Positions 15,625 to 24,646 are shown, counted from the first letter of the stretch. The stretch is DNA of 38,152 nucleotides from JBAXTE01 sp964653595 (GCA_964653595.1 CAZZHH010000032.1:1-38152); one strand, 5' to 3'. The notes: generated from the sequence alone by a model not told the origin. A program made the numbers and translations.

Positions 15625-17724
15625 ATGAATAAAAAAACAGTTCTACTTCTATTAATACTTTCTATTTGTTCACATACTATTTATTCTCAGATAGTTATTA
15701 CTGGTTTGCAAACCAATTCGGTATTAGAAAAATTACACAAAAATTCAATTTCTAAGGGAGTTCAAATTGTGGATTATACTCCAATTTTAATACCATTTGT
15801 GGATGATTTTTCCAAAAATTTGATTTTCCCCGATACCGCTAAATGGATTAATAGTCAAGCGTTTATCAACAACGATTATGCATATAAGCCATTAACAGTA
15901 GGTGTAGCAACTTTAGATGCATTAGATTCCTATGGAAAAATTTATAATACTGCCCAAAGCGGTTCTTTTTATGCGGATACGCTTACTTCACGGCCCATTC
16001 GATTAGATTCCATTTTTTTACCTGTTTTACGTCAGATTACATTAGCTGATTCAATCTATTTTAGTTTTTATGTTCAACCTGGTGGTGGTAATGGTCAACC
16101 ATGGGAATTGAAAGGGGATAAACCTGAAATTGGAGATTCGTTGATGTTAGAATTTGGGTATTTCACTGGGGATTATCGATATTCTTATAGTGAGTATCAG
16201 GCTCAATCAATGACCTCTTTTTTGAACATTGGAGACTCCGTTCAAAACCAATGTTATCCTGATGTTTGGATGATTGCAAATCGTGTATATGAAGTGAATG
16301 ACACGATGATGGTAGCGTGTGATTCTATCTTAGAACGTGAAGTTATTTGGTCGAAAGTATGGTCGATGGCAGGACAATCGTTAAAACAGATGTACGATTC
16401 CACAGGCAAGTATTTTAAGCTGGTAATGATTCCCATCACAAATCAAGATTTTTTAAATAAAGGGTTTCAATTTCGTTTTAGAAATATTGCTAGCATGGGA
16501 AACAACTCTCTTCCTGGCTGGATGGGCAACGTAGATCAATGGAATATCGATTATGTGAAGTTAAATATCAACCGTTCGCAATCGGATACCCTTTTAAAAG
16601 ATGTCGCTTTCGCTTGTTTAGCTCCTACTACTTTAAAAAGTTATCAATCCATGCCATGGAATCAGTTTAAAGGAAATCAAGCAGTTGAACTTACCGATAG
16701 CATGACTATTTTGCTTTCTAATTTGGACGATATCACAAAAAATACCAGTTATCAATATCAGGTTAACGCTTCCACTGGTGGCTCTATTTATTCATACAAT
16801 GGTGGTAGTTTTAACATAGATCCATATTATCCTAATGGCTATCAAACGTATCAACCGCATGCTCGACCACCCATAAAATTTGTTTATCCTGAAGATACTC
16901 AAGATAGTGCTACTTTTGTTATTACTCATATATTTAAGGAAGCTGGAGGTGCAGATCAGAACAACGAAAACGATACCATAAAATATACTCAGAAATTTCA
17001 TAATTATTATGCCTACGATGATGGCACTGCAGAAAATGGGTTTGGAGTTACTCCTGCTGGGGCAAAGCTCGCTTACAAGTTTTCGTTAAATACTGCCGAC
17101 ACGTTACGAGCCATAAATATGTTTTTTAATCGAACCCTCGACAATACGAATGTTCAATATTTTTGGCTCACCGTATGGAACGATATTGCTGGGAAGCCTG
17201 GATCTGTAATTTATGAGCAGAATAGTGCTCGTCCAATTTTCGAGGATTCGTTGAATGGTTTTTCTACGTATGAATTTAATCAACCGATTCCAGTTGCAGG
17301 CACTTTCTATATTGGGTGGAGACAAACCACCGATCATAATTTAAATGTAGGTTTTGACAGGAACAACAATGTAAATTCTAAGATATTTTATAATAGCAAT
17401 GGTGTTTGGGAAAACTCTTTGTATAGTGGTGCTTTGATGATGCGTCCTGTTTTAGGTAAAGCTTTCTCGGGAATAAATATCGACGAAGCTTCCAAGTATG
17501 AGATTCAATTATTTCCAAATCCTGTGGCGAATAAAACATTTGCCGTAAAGATGTCGGATGATTTTGATTTGTACTCTTATCGAGTAATAGATTTAACAGG
17601 TAGGGTTGTTTCTCAACAAAGTCTGTTGCCACAAAACTTACTAGAAGTTGAATCGGGAGTATATTTGATTACCATTTACAAGAGAAATTACCCTGTTTAT
17701 ACTCAGAAATTAATCATTCAATAA
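15625..17724 (+). CDS. Secreted protein with type IX secretion C-terminal sorting domain
   Basis: The 699-residue protein has a signal peptide (KTVLLLLILSICSHTIYSQ) and a C-terminal T9SS type A sorting domain over about the last 75 residues. The latter shows YEIQLFPNPVANKTFAV, YRVIDLTGRVVSQQS, LEVESGVYLITI and YTQKLIIQ in the order expected. The protein should cross the outer membrane by the type IX system and be held on the surface or released. The long middle region is beta-rich and contains no catalytic motif I recognise. It sits between the PASTA gene and rluD (9 bp before the latter), an arrangement I recall from other Bacteroidia but cannot verify here. Confidence 0.85.
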   Translation: MNKKTVLLLLILSICSHTIYSQIVITGLQTNSVLEKLHKNSISKGVQIVDYTPILIPFVDDFSKNLIFPDTAKWINSQAFINNDYAYKPLTVGVATLDALDSYGKIYNTAQSGSFYADTLTSRPIRLDSIFLPVLRQITLADSIYFSFYVQPGGGNGQPWELKGDKPEIGDSLMLEFGYFTGDYRYSYSEYQAQSMTSFLNIGDSVQNQCYPDVWMIANRVYEVNDTMMVACDSILEREVIWSKVWSMAGQSLKQMYDSTGKYFKLVMIPITNQDFLNKGFQFRFRNIASMGNNSLPGWMGNVDQWNIDYVKLNINRSQSDTLLKDVAFACLAPTTLKSYQSMPWNQFKGNQAVELTDSMTILLSNLDDITKNTSYQYQVNASTGGSIYSYNGGSFNIDPYYPNGYQTYQPHARPPIKFVYPEDTQDSATFVITHIFKEAGGADQNNENDTIKYTQKFHNYYAYDDGTAENGFGVTPAGAKLAYKFSLNTADTLRAINMFFNRTLDNTNVQYFWLTVWNDIAGKPGSVIYEQNSARPIFEDSLNGFSTYEFNQPIPVAGTFYIGWRQTTDHNLNVGFDRNNNVNSKIFYNSNGVWENSLYSGALMMRPVLGKAFSGINIDEASKYEIQLFPNPVANKTFAVKMSDDFDLYSYRVIDLTGRVVSQQSLLPQNLLEVESGVYLITIYKRNYPVYTQKLIIQ

Positions 17725-17733
17725 ACTGGCATA

Positions 17734-18792
17734 ATGATAAACGACGAAATAAATGAGCTACAAGAGGAGAGGGATGAACTATTTGAACATCATAGAATAG
17801 TAGTAGATCAGGGTCAAGGCATTTTGCGAATCGATAAGTTTCTGATTAACCGAATTGAAAATACCTCTAGAAATAAAATTCAAAACGCCGCCAAAGTAGG
17901 TAATATTTTGGTTAATGATAAACCGGTTAAGTCTAATCATAAGATTCATCCGGGGGATGTAATTTCCATAGTGATGACTCATCCACCCCGAGATATTGAA
18001 ATTATTTCTGAAAACATACCTCTGGATATTGTATTTGAAGACGATCATCTGATTATTATTAACAAAAAAGCAGGAATGGTTGTACATCCTGCATATGGAA
18101 ATTATACCGGCACATTGGTAAATGCTCTGACTTATCATTTGGAGAATAAAAAGAGTAGTAATGGGGAGTTAGCGAAACCCTATTTAGTGCATCGTATCGA
18201 TAAAGATACTTCCGGAATTATGATTGTAGCAAAATCGGAGATTGCTCAAACTTGTTTGGCCAATGATTTTTTTCATCATACGATTGATCGCAAGTATCAA
18301 GCACTCGTATGGGGCGATTTTAAAGAAGACTTTGGTACCATTGAAGGACACGTTGGAAGGAGTTTGAAAGATAGAAAAGTGATGACTGTTTTTCCAGATG
18401 GAGAGTATGGCAAACATGCTATTACACACTGGAGAGTGATTGAAAGATTGGGCTATGTTACCCTTATTGAGTGCACCCTTGAAACTGGTAGAACTCATCA
18501 GATTCGAGCTCATATGCGCTTTTTGAGACATCCTCTTTTTAACGATGCTACGTATGGTGGGGATGAAATTTTAAAAGGAACAACGTTTACCAAATACAAG
18601 CAATTTGTTCAAAATTGTTTTAAACTCTGTCCCCGTCAAGCCTTGCATGCTAAATCGTTAGGGATTACTCACCCAATTACAAAAGAAAAACTTTTTTTTG
18701 ATTCGGAATTGCCTGAAGATATGGCGACTACGATTGATAAGTGGCGTCAGTATGCCAAACATATGACCTTGAATGAAGAGGTGGATGAATAG
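17734..18792 (+). CDS. rluD: RluD/RluA-family 23S rRNA pseudouridine synthase
   Basis: The 352-residue protein has an N-terminal S4 RNA-binding domain (about 30-95, with LRIDKFLINRI and VGNILVNDKPVKSNHKIHPGD). A RluA-type catalytic domain follows. Its catalytic aspartate D156 lies in LVHRIDKDTSG, and it also has YQALVWGDF and the TGRTHQIRAHM motif. The enzyme isomerises uridine to pseudouridine in 23S rRNA. The RluD assignment (helix 69) rests on the S4 domain and length; RluC-like specificity cannot be excluded. It is the last gene of the PASTA-T9SS-rluD operon. The next gene has its own promoter element. Confidence 0.9.
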   Translation: MINDEINELQEERDELFEHHRIVVDQGQGILRIDKFLINRIENTSRNKIQNAAKVGNILVNDKPVKSNHKIHPGDVISIVMTHPPRDIEIISENIPLDIVFEDDHLIIINKKAGMVVHPAYGNYTGTLVNALTYHLENKKSSNGELAKPYLVHRIDKDTSGIMIVAKSEIAQTCLANDFFHHTIDRKYQALVWGDFKEDFGTIEGHVGRSLKDRKVMTVFPDGEYGKHAITHWRVIERLGYVTLIECTLETGRTHQIRAHMRFLRHPLFNDATYGGDEILKGTTFTKYKQFVQNCFKLCPRQALHAKSLGITHPITKEKLFFDSELPEDMATTIDKWRQYAKHMTLNEEVDE

Positions 18793-18825
18793 GTCTTTTT
18801 CTCGATTTTTTTAACGATAATTCTT

Positions 18826-18833
18826 TATCTTTG
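18826..18833 (+). promoter_or_regulatory. -7 promoter element upstream of the ApbE gene
   Basis: TATCTTTG matches TAnnTTTG, 33 bp before the ATG at 18867, and so separates this gene from the rluD operon. Confidence 0.5.
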
Positions 18834-18866
18834 AACCGATTATTTACTTAATTAATAAAATTGCCG

Positions 18867-19871
18867 ATGAAAAAAAATATTTTTTGGTTGATATTTTTCC
18901 TTTTTCTTTTTAGTGCTTGTACTCAGAATAAAAAAGAGCTTAAGCTGGTGAAATTTACGGGTGAAGCACAAGGGACTTATTATGCTGTTACCTATTACGA
19001 TAGTGAAGGCAGAAATTTTCAACCATCCATAGATTCTTTATTGAAAGAGTTTGATATGTGTGCTTCTATTTATCAAAAAAAGTCCCTCATCAGTAGAATC
19101 AACCACAATGAGCAAGGAGTTAAGGTAGACTCAAATTTTATAGAAATATTTAACCTTTCCCAACGAATTAGTCGCGAAACAGATGGAGCTTTTGATTGCA
19201 CGGTTGGTCCCTTGGTGAAAGCATGGGGTTTTAGTATAAAAGAAAAAAAGGAACTGGGAATGCCTAAAGTAGATACTTTGTTGAAGTATGTTGGTTACCA
19301 AAAAGTTAAGATCGAAAACAACCTAGTTGTAAAGGAATCTCCAGAGATAATGATGGACTTTAATGCGATAGCACAAGGATATTCCACAGATTTAATTGGC
19401 AATTTTTTAAGATCCAAAGGAATTGAAAATTATTTGGTAGACGTAGGCGGAGAAGTATTGGGAAAAGGAAAAAAGCTAGATGGTAGTCTGTGGATTGTTG
19501 GAATTGAAAAACCAGCCGATCATTCAGAATCCGAAAGGATTGTTCAAACTAGAGTACAGTTGAGAGATAAGGCATTGTGTACCTCTGGAAATTATCGGAA
19601 ATATAAAATAATTAACGGGAAGAAGTATTCTCATGAAATTGATCCAAAGACCGGCAATCCTGTTGAGCACAACCTGCTAAGTGTCTCTGTAATGGCCAAT
19701 GATTGCGGAGCTGCTGATGCTTATGCTACTGCCTTTATGGTGATGGGCTTAGAAAAATCAAAAATATTTTTAACGAAACATCCCGAATTGGCTGTATTTT
19801 TTATTTATTCAGATGATAAGGGTGATTTTAAAACCGATTATACTCCCAATTTTATTCAATATATTAAATAA
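18867..19871 (+). CDS. apbE: ApbE-family FAD:protein FMN transferase (lipoprotein)
   Basis: The enzyme attaches FMN covalently to threonine residues of target flavoproteins such as the NqrB/NqrC and RnfD/RnfG subunits, on the outer face of the inner membrane. The lipoprotein signal (KKNIFWLIFFLFLFSAC, Cys18) supports the ATG at 18867 over a TTG at 18861. Family blocks are visible: GEAQGTYYAVTYY, the SLISRIN segment, FDCTVGPLVKAWGF, MMDFNAIAQGYSTD, YLVDVGGEVLGKG, ALCTSGNYRKY with the following HEIDPKTGNPV, and ADAYATAFMVMG. The length of 334 residues is normal. No substrate operon (nqr or rnf) is visible in this window. Confidence 0.94.
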   Translation: MKKNIFWLIFFLFLFSACTQNKKELKLVKFTGEAQGTYYAVTYYDSEGRNFQPSIDSLLKEFDMCASIYQKKSLISRINHNEQGVKVDSNFIEIFNLSQRISRETDGAFDCTVGPLVKAWGFSIKEKKELGMPKVDTLLKYVGYQKVKIENNLVVKESPEIMMDFNAIAQGYSTDLIGNFLRSKGIENYLVDVGGEVLGKGKKLDGSLWIVGIEKPADHSESERIVQTRVQLRDKALCTSGNYRKYKIINGKKYSHEIDPKTGNPVEHNLLSVSVMANDCGAADAYATAFMVMGLEKSKIFLTKHPELAVFFIYSDDKGDFKTDYTPNFIQYIK

Positions 19872-19957
19872 GTTTTTATCAAAGAGTTTTTTTGAAGGGT
19901 TTTTATCAATATTCATATTCTGAGGTTGCTAGTCAAAATTTTTAAATAAATAACCGA

Positions 19958-20872
19958 ATGGTAAATAACACAAAACAACGTAAGTCGCTTGCTCCGATCA
20001 TGTGGTTTTCGATTGTTGCATCTATTCTTACGATTACCATCAAGTCGGGAGCGTATTATACTACTGGTTCTGTGGGATTTTTATCCGATGCCATGGAGTC
20101 GTTTATTAACCTCATTGCTGGTGTTGTCGCATTTATTTCACTTACTATTGCGGCACAACCTGCGGACAAAAAACATCCTTTTGGGCATGATAAAGCAGAG
20201 TATTTTTCAAGTTTAATAGAGGGATTGTTGATTATATTAGCGGCAATTGGAATTGCATATACAGCCATTCATCGAATGTACCATCCGCAGCCTCTTCAAG
20301 AGCTAAATATTGGGATGGCACTATCCATTTTTGCAACTTTAATAAATCTAGCTACTGCTCGTATTTTGCTCTATTATGCTCGCAAACACAATTCTATAAC
20401 CATTGAAGCAGATGCGCATCACTTAATGACCGATGTATGGACCACCGTTGGGATAGTAGTTGGAATATTTTTAGTAAAACTTACCAACTGGCAAATTTTA
20501 GATCCAATCATGGCCTTGCTTGTGGCGAGCAGTATTTTGTATACAGGGGTAAGATTAGTATCCCGTTCTACGGATGGGTTGATGGACAAAAAAATCTCTG
20601 AAAGGAATTTGATATTAATTGTGGAGGTTTTGGATCGTCATAAAGCAAAAGGTCTCGATTATCATGCTTTGTATACCAGGCAGGCTTCATCTAAAAATTT
20701 CATTACGTTTCATTTGCTTTTTGCAGGAGATACCACGGTTCATCAAGCGCATGAGGTGACGAAGGAAATTGAAGAGGAAATATTAGAAAAAGTTCCAAAT
20801 TCAAATATATTTATTCATTTAGAACCGATGAATGATCCCGATGCATACGACGATGTGTTGAAAAAAGAGTAA
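19958..20872 (+). CDS. Cation diffusion facilitator family transporter
   Basis: The 304-residue inner-membrane protein has five to six membrane helices in its first 200 residues and a cytosolic C-terminal domain. Metal-site residues are visible as D44 and E47 in FLSDAMESFINL, the histidine-rich HPFGHDKAEYF loop (H73, H77, D78), and HHLMTD in the fifth helix region (H155, D159). The C-terminal domain has TFHLLFAGDTTVHQAHEVT and ends in FIHLEPMND, as in zinc and iron CDF exporters. It should export divalent metals (Zn, Fe or similar) in exchange for protons. The metal cannot be decided. It lies 86 bp after apbE and 50 bp before the LtaS-like gene. Confidence 0.92.
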   Translation: MVNNTKQRKSLAPIMWFSIVASILTITIKSGAYYTTGSVGFLSDAMESFINLIAGVVAFISLTIAAQPADKKHPFGHDKAEYFSSLIEGLLIILAAIGIAYTAIHRMYHPQPLQELNIGMALSIFATLINLATARILLYYARKHNSITIEADAHHLMTDVWTTVGIVVGIFLVKLTNWQILDPIMALLVASSILYTGVRLVSRSTDGLMDKKISERNLILIVEVLDRHKAKGLDYHALYTRQASSKNFITFHLLFAGDTTVHQAHEVTKEIEEEILEKVPNSNIFIHLEPMNDPDAYDDVLKKE

Positions 20873-20922
20873 AAAGATTTTGGCTTTTAAATACGAGTGT
20901 TTATATAATTTTTAAAAAGATA

Positions 20923-22914
20923 ATGAAATGTGTTAAAATGCCATCATGGATGTTTCCGATGAGGTTGATATTTTGCTTTTATTTATTAGGAATCGTTGTT
21001 TACACCTTGTTGCGAATCTTGTTTTTTGCCATATACTTTCATCAAACAAAACAAATAGGTGGCAATGTGTTAGCTGAGGTTTTGGCTGCTTTTTTTATGG
21101 GTTGGCGATTTGATACGGTAGTTTCCATGTATTTGTTGGCATTGCCTACCGTATTTCTTTTTTTTACTTATCCATTTTCAAAAATTAGGAAAAGGGCAAC
21201 TCTTTATGCAATTCGATTTATTGGAATAGTTTATCCAGTCACATTTTTAGTCTCTTTTGCCGATATTCCTTATTATGGACAGTTTGGATCAAGGTTTAGC
21301 ACGATGGCTTTTGCGTGGATGGATAATCCAAAGTTTGTAATAGGGATGATTTTGGGCGAATTTAGATACTGGTTATATATTATACCGCTACTGACGATTC
21401 TATTTTTATGGATAAAAATAATAAGAGTATGTCTAAAAAAGATAAAGATTAGATTAGACAATCAAAATCCTTTTCGTTTTACCATGAAAATTTCAGTTTC
21501 TTATTTTTTTACTTTCCTCCTTTTATTGTTAGTCATGTTTATTGGAATGAGAGGTAGAATTGAAAAAAAATCGCCCATACGAATTGGAACCGCTTTTATA
21601 AGCAACTATAACTTTATCAATCAGCTTGGGCTAAATCCTAGCTTTACTTTATTAAGAAGTTGGCTCGATGATTTAAACACCGAAAACCTATCCTTGAGTT
21701 TAATCAACGATCAACAAGCCTTAACGCTTATGAAATCAGAATTAAAGATTGAAAAAACCATACCCAACGAATCGCCCATTGCACGAGTCCAGACTGACTC
21801 TTTAGAAGCGAAACATCCCAATGTGGTGTTAGTAATTATGGAGGCGATGTCGGCTTCGAAGATGAAAAAGTATGGTTCAGAATACGACTTAACTCCAAAT
21901 TTAGAGAATTTAGCCCCACATGCCTATTTTTTTAATAGTATCTATTCTGCTGGAATTCACACTAATAATGGGATCTTTTCTACCTTATATTCCTTTCCGG
22001 CTTTGTTGAAAAAACATCCGATGAATGAATTTCCTACACCCATATATACTGGTTTGCCTGGTATCATGAAAGACAAAGGCTACGAAAATACATTTATCCT
22101 CACCCACGACGATCAATTCGACAACATGGCTGGTTTTTTAAAGGCAAATCATTATGATAACATCGTAAGTCAGAGAGATTACCCATCTACAGAAGTACTC
22201 AGTACCCTTGGAGTTCCAGATCATTACATGTTTGAATATGCCATCAAAAATGTGTTTAACCGGAATAAGAAAAAACCATTCTTTGTGACATTTATGACAG
22301 GAAGCGACCATGGACCACATATTATTCCAAAAAACATTTCATTTAAACCAAAAAATAGCGATATCTTGCTGTCCATTGTAGAATATGCAGATTGGTCGAT
22401 TGGTCATTTTTTGAATTTAGCCAAAAAAGAGCCATGGTTCGATAATACGATATTCGTCTTTGTGGCCGACCATGGTTACTCCGGACACTCACCTTACGAA
22501 GTCTCTTTGGATTATCACCATATTCCATTTATTATTTACTCCCCAAAATACATCCCAGAAGGCAAAGAATTTAATCAAATTGGCCTTCAGGTAGATGTTG
22601 CACAAACCGTATTGGGGTTTCTTAATCAGAGTTATACCAACTCTACCATGGGCATTAACCTACTAAAGGAGAGAAGAAAATATGCGGTCTTTAGCACCGA
22701 TGACAAAATTGGATGCTTAAACGACTCCTTGTTTTCAATCATTCATCCCGATGGAAGTCAAAAAATGTATTACTACACTCAAAAATCGATGGTAGATGTC
22801 TCTTCAAAATACAAAGAAATTGCCGAAGACATGAAAAAGTACGCCTATTCTTACATTCAGGCCTCTCAATGGTTGATTCAAAATCACTTTACCAGTTCTG
22901 GTACAAAGAAGTGA
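20923..22914 (+). CDS. LtaS-like alkaline-phosphatase-superfamily phosphotransferase (sulfatase fold)
   Basis: The 663-residue protein has about five membrane helices in its first 215 residues and then a large periplasmic sulfatase-fold domain. Catalytic features are the metal-binding E307 in LVIMEAMSASKM, the probable nucleophile T347 in SAGIHTNNGIFST, and the metal-site motifs MTGSDHGPH and VFVADHGYSGH. This is the layout of LtaS/MdoB-type phosphoglycerol and phosphoethanolamine transferases. Gram-negative Bacteroidota lack lipoteichoic acid, so the acceptor here is probably lipid A, a capsule or a periplasmic glycan; that is inference. The ATG at 20923 gives an N-terminus (KCVKMPSWMFPMRLIFCFYLL) ready for the first helix. 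Confidence 0.87.
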   Translation: MKCVKMPSWMFPMRLIFCFYLLGIVVYTLLRILFFAIYFHQTKQIGGNVLAEVLAAFFMGWRFDTVVSMYLLALPTVFLFFTYPFSKIRKRATLYAIRFIGIVYPVTFLVSFADIPYYGQFGSRFSTMAFAWMDNPKFVIGMILGEFRYWLYIIPLLTILFLWIKIIRVCLKKIKIRLDNQNPFRFTMKISVSYFFTFLLLLLVMFIGMRGRIEKKSPIRIGTAFISNYNFINQLGLNPSFTLLRSWLDDLNTENLSLSLINDQQALTLMKSELKIEKTIPNESPIARVQTDSLEAKHPNVVLVIMEAMSASKMKKYGSEYDLTPNLENLAPHAYFFNSIYSAGIHTNNGIFSTLYSFPALLKKHPMNEFPTPIYTGLPGIMKDKGYENTFILTHDDQFDNMAGFLKANHYDNIVSQRDYPSTEVLSTLGVPDHYMFEYAIKNVFNRNKKKPFFVTFMTGSDHGPHIIPKNISFKPKNSDILLSIVEYADWSIGHFLNLAKKEPWFDNTIFVFVADHGYSGHSPYEVSLDYHHIPFIIYSPKYIPEGKEFNQIGLQVDVAQTVLGFLNQSYTNSTMGINLLKERRKYAVFSTDDKIGCLNDSLFSIIHPDGSQKMYYYTQKSMVDVSSKYKEIAEDMKKYAYSYIQASQWLIQNHFTSSGTKK

Positions 22915-22934
22915 TATTTGTGGGTGTCGTTAGG

Positions 22935-22983
22935 TATTCACCAAAAAACATAATAATTGGTGAATATAATCCCTTTATGTTAT
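22935..22983. repeat. Left 49-bp direct repeat flanking the DUF4143 gene
   Basis: It matches 24151-24199 at 44 of 49 positions in the same orientation. It contains a perfect 10-bp inverted repeat (TATTCACCAA at 22935-22944, TTGGTGAATA at 22957-22966) interleaved with a 7-bp one (AACATAA at 22947-22953, TTATGTT at 22975-22981). Its end overlaps the stop codon of the DUF4143 gene. Confidence 0.85.
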
Positions 22984-24110
22984 GGAATTAGATTTAAAAA
23001 TGGTTGAAAATTATCTTTATTCACCACTGAAAACTCCGTTTCAGGATAATTTTTTCCAAAAGTTATGGGTAGTTTTGGGTTTTTACCAGCACTATATTTA
23101 AATTCAAAAGCATATAATCTCCCATTCCGCTCTTCAATATAATCAATTTCTTGTTGTTGAGTGGTTCTCCAAAAGTAGATATTTGAATATATTTTATGGT
23201 AATGCAATGCTTTAATTCTTTCGCTTATCATAAAGTTCTCAAATAAGGCCCCTTTGTCTTCTCTGAATTCTAATGGTGAAAAATTTGAAATCAAGGCGTT
23301 TCGAATGCCATTATCATAAAAATATATTTTGCGTGAGGTGTTGATTTCATTTCTTACATTTCGGCTCAATGGGCTAAGGCGAAATATTACAAATGTTTTT
23401 TCAAGTAAATTTATGTATGTGTTCACTGTGTTTTTATCAATTCCGAGCATCGAAGACAATTCATTAAAATTTACTTCACTCCCCACTTGCAGTGCTAATG
23501 CCCGCAATAATTTTTCAAGAACATCCGGTTTCCTGATTCCACTGTGTGAAAGGATGTCTTTGTACAACAAACTTGAAGATAATTGTTGTAAAACTTCCTG
23601 TTCTTCTCCTTTTCTGTTTATTATTTCCGGATACATTCCATAAATCAACCTGTTTTCAAATTGCTGAATAGCAGTTAAATAGCCGACATTTGACTCGAAC
23701 TCTTGCCAGCTGATGGGGTATAGGATATATTCCCATTTTCTACCCGTTAGCGGTTCATTCATCTCATTTGCCAGTTCAAACGCAGAAGAACCACTAATAA
23801 ATAATTGGATGTTTTTAATTTGATCCAGTATTATTTTTAAAGTAAGGCCAATGTTTTTCACTCGTTGCGCTTCAACAATAAACAGAACCTTATTTGTCCC
23901 AATCAGTTGAAGCAGCGTCTCGTAATTTCCATTTTCAAGCTGTTGGCGAACAATTGGATTGTCACAATTCAAAAACAATACGTTTTTCATCTCGGCTGTA
24001 ATCCCCGACAATAATGTTGTTTTTCCTGTTTGTCTGGAACCCAAGACAATAATGGCTTTTGTGTAATCCACTTTTTCTTTGATGATTTTTTCCAATAATC
24101 GTGTGATCAT
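22980..24110 (-). CDS. DUF4143 ATPase (AAA ATPase, winged helix and nuclease-like C-terminus)
   Basis: The 376-residue protein begins with a P-loop ATPase domain of the AAA_14 type: Walker A is GSRQTGKTT (24-32). The Walker B region reads VLFIVEAQR, with valine 79 where the family normally has aspartate before E80. A sensor-like LFISGSSAFELA follows. About 200-265 looks like a winged helix (LSSMLGIDKNTVNTYINLL), continuing into FRLSPLSRN. The C-terminal DUF4143 part ends with a PD-(D/E)XK-like signature, D323 and E336-F-K338 (EIDYIEERNGRLYAFEFK). Proteins of this kind occur in many copies in anaerobes; their function is not established. The gene stands alone between 49-bp direct repeats: one overlaps its stop codon and the other lies 41 bp before its start. 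Confidence 0.9.
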   Translation of the reverse strand: MITRLLEKIIKEKVDYTKAIIVLGSRQTGKTTLLSGITAEMKNVLFLNCDNPIVRQQLENGNYETLLQLIGTNKVLFIVEAQRVKNIGLTLKIILDQIKNIQLFISGSSAFELANEMNEPLTGRKWEYILYPISWQEFESNVGYLTAIQQFENRLIYGMYPEIINRKGEEQEVLQQLSSSLLYKDILSHSGIRKPDVLEKLLRALALQVGSEVNFNELSSMLGIDKNTVNTYINLLEKTFVIFRLSPLSRNVRNEINTSRKIYFYDNGIRNALISNFSPLEFREDKGALFENFMISERIKALHYHKIYSNIYFWRTTQQQEIDYIEERNGRLYAFEFKYSAGKNPKLPITFGKNYPETEFSVVNKDNFQPFLNLIP

Positions 24111-24126
24111 ATTGCATTCTTTCTAG

Positions 24127-24134
24127 CAAAGATA
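24127..24134 (-). promoter_or_regulatory. -7 promoter element of the DUF4143 gene
   Basis: The minus strand reads TATCTTTG 17 to 24 bp upstream of the ATG at 24110, leaving a very short leader. The -33 region would fall inside or at the edge of the right 49-bp repeat. Confidence 0.45.
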
Positions 24135-24150
24135 TAACAAAATTCGATTG

Positions 24151-24199
24151 TATTCACCAATAAACATAATAAATAGTGAATATAAACCCTATATGTTAT
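24151..24199. repeat. Right 49-bp direct repeat flanking the DUF4143 gene
   Basis: This is the second copy of the repeat at 22935-22983. The outer inverted repeat is partly kept (TATTCAC at 24151-24157, GTGAATA at 24176-24182) and so is the inner one (AACATA at 24163-24168, TATGTT at 24192-24197). Identity may extend weakly to 24211 (shared GATTT). Confidence 0.85.
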
Positions 24200-24238
24200 A
24201 AAAATGGATTTGATTTTATATAAAAATAGTTTGTTTTT

Positions 24239-24646
24239 TTATGATAATATTGGCAATAAGAAAATTGTAACAATAGCAATAGCTAATATTGACATTGAAT
24301 AATATAATGCATATCTAATTTTATTTTGATTATACTTTTCAGTAATTTTCTTATATCTGCTGTTGAAGAAAATCAAAAAGTAATTGATTGTTAAAATTGG
24401 GAAAACAAAAATTACAAAATAAGTGAAAGAGTCATTAAAGACTGAAATTGGGGAAACGTGAAAATCAATCAAGGTAATTTCGAAAATATTAAAATATTTT
24501 AGCCAAATCAATATTATCCATAAATTTATTGATTGAATAAATGAATTAAAAAACAACAAGGTCGAAATCCAATCTTTTCTTTTAGGATTAAATTTTTTAA
24601 AACTCAGGATGGCATCAGCCCAGATCAAATAATAGTAATTTTTCAT
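24239..24646 (-). CDS. Small hypothetical membrane protein
   Basis: The 135-residue protein has three or four predicted membrane helices: about 30-48 (LLFFNSFIQSINLWIILIWL region), about 72-92 (FTYFVIFVFPILTINYFLIFF) and about 110-132 (ALYYSMSILAIAIVTIFLLP). The N-terminus is MKNYYYLIWADAI, followed by a basic FKKFNPKRKDW loop. I recognise no family. It has its own promoter element and lies on the minus strand between the DUF4143 unit and the DUF5689 operon terminator. It is very A+T-rich, like its surroundings. Confidence 0.6.
   Translation of the reverse strand: MKNYYYLIWADAILSFKKFNPKRKDWISTLLFFNSFIQSINLWIILIWLKYFNIFEITLIDFHVSPISVFNDSFTYFVIFVFPILTINYFLIFFNSRYKKITEKYNQNKIRYALYYSMSILAIAIVTIFLLPILS

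Noticed and set aside
22713..22991. Plus-strand ORF of 92 codons overlapping the end of the LtaS-like gene and the left repeat
   Set aside because: It is out of frame with a well-supported gene for most of its length and has no recognisable features.
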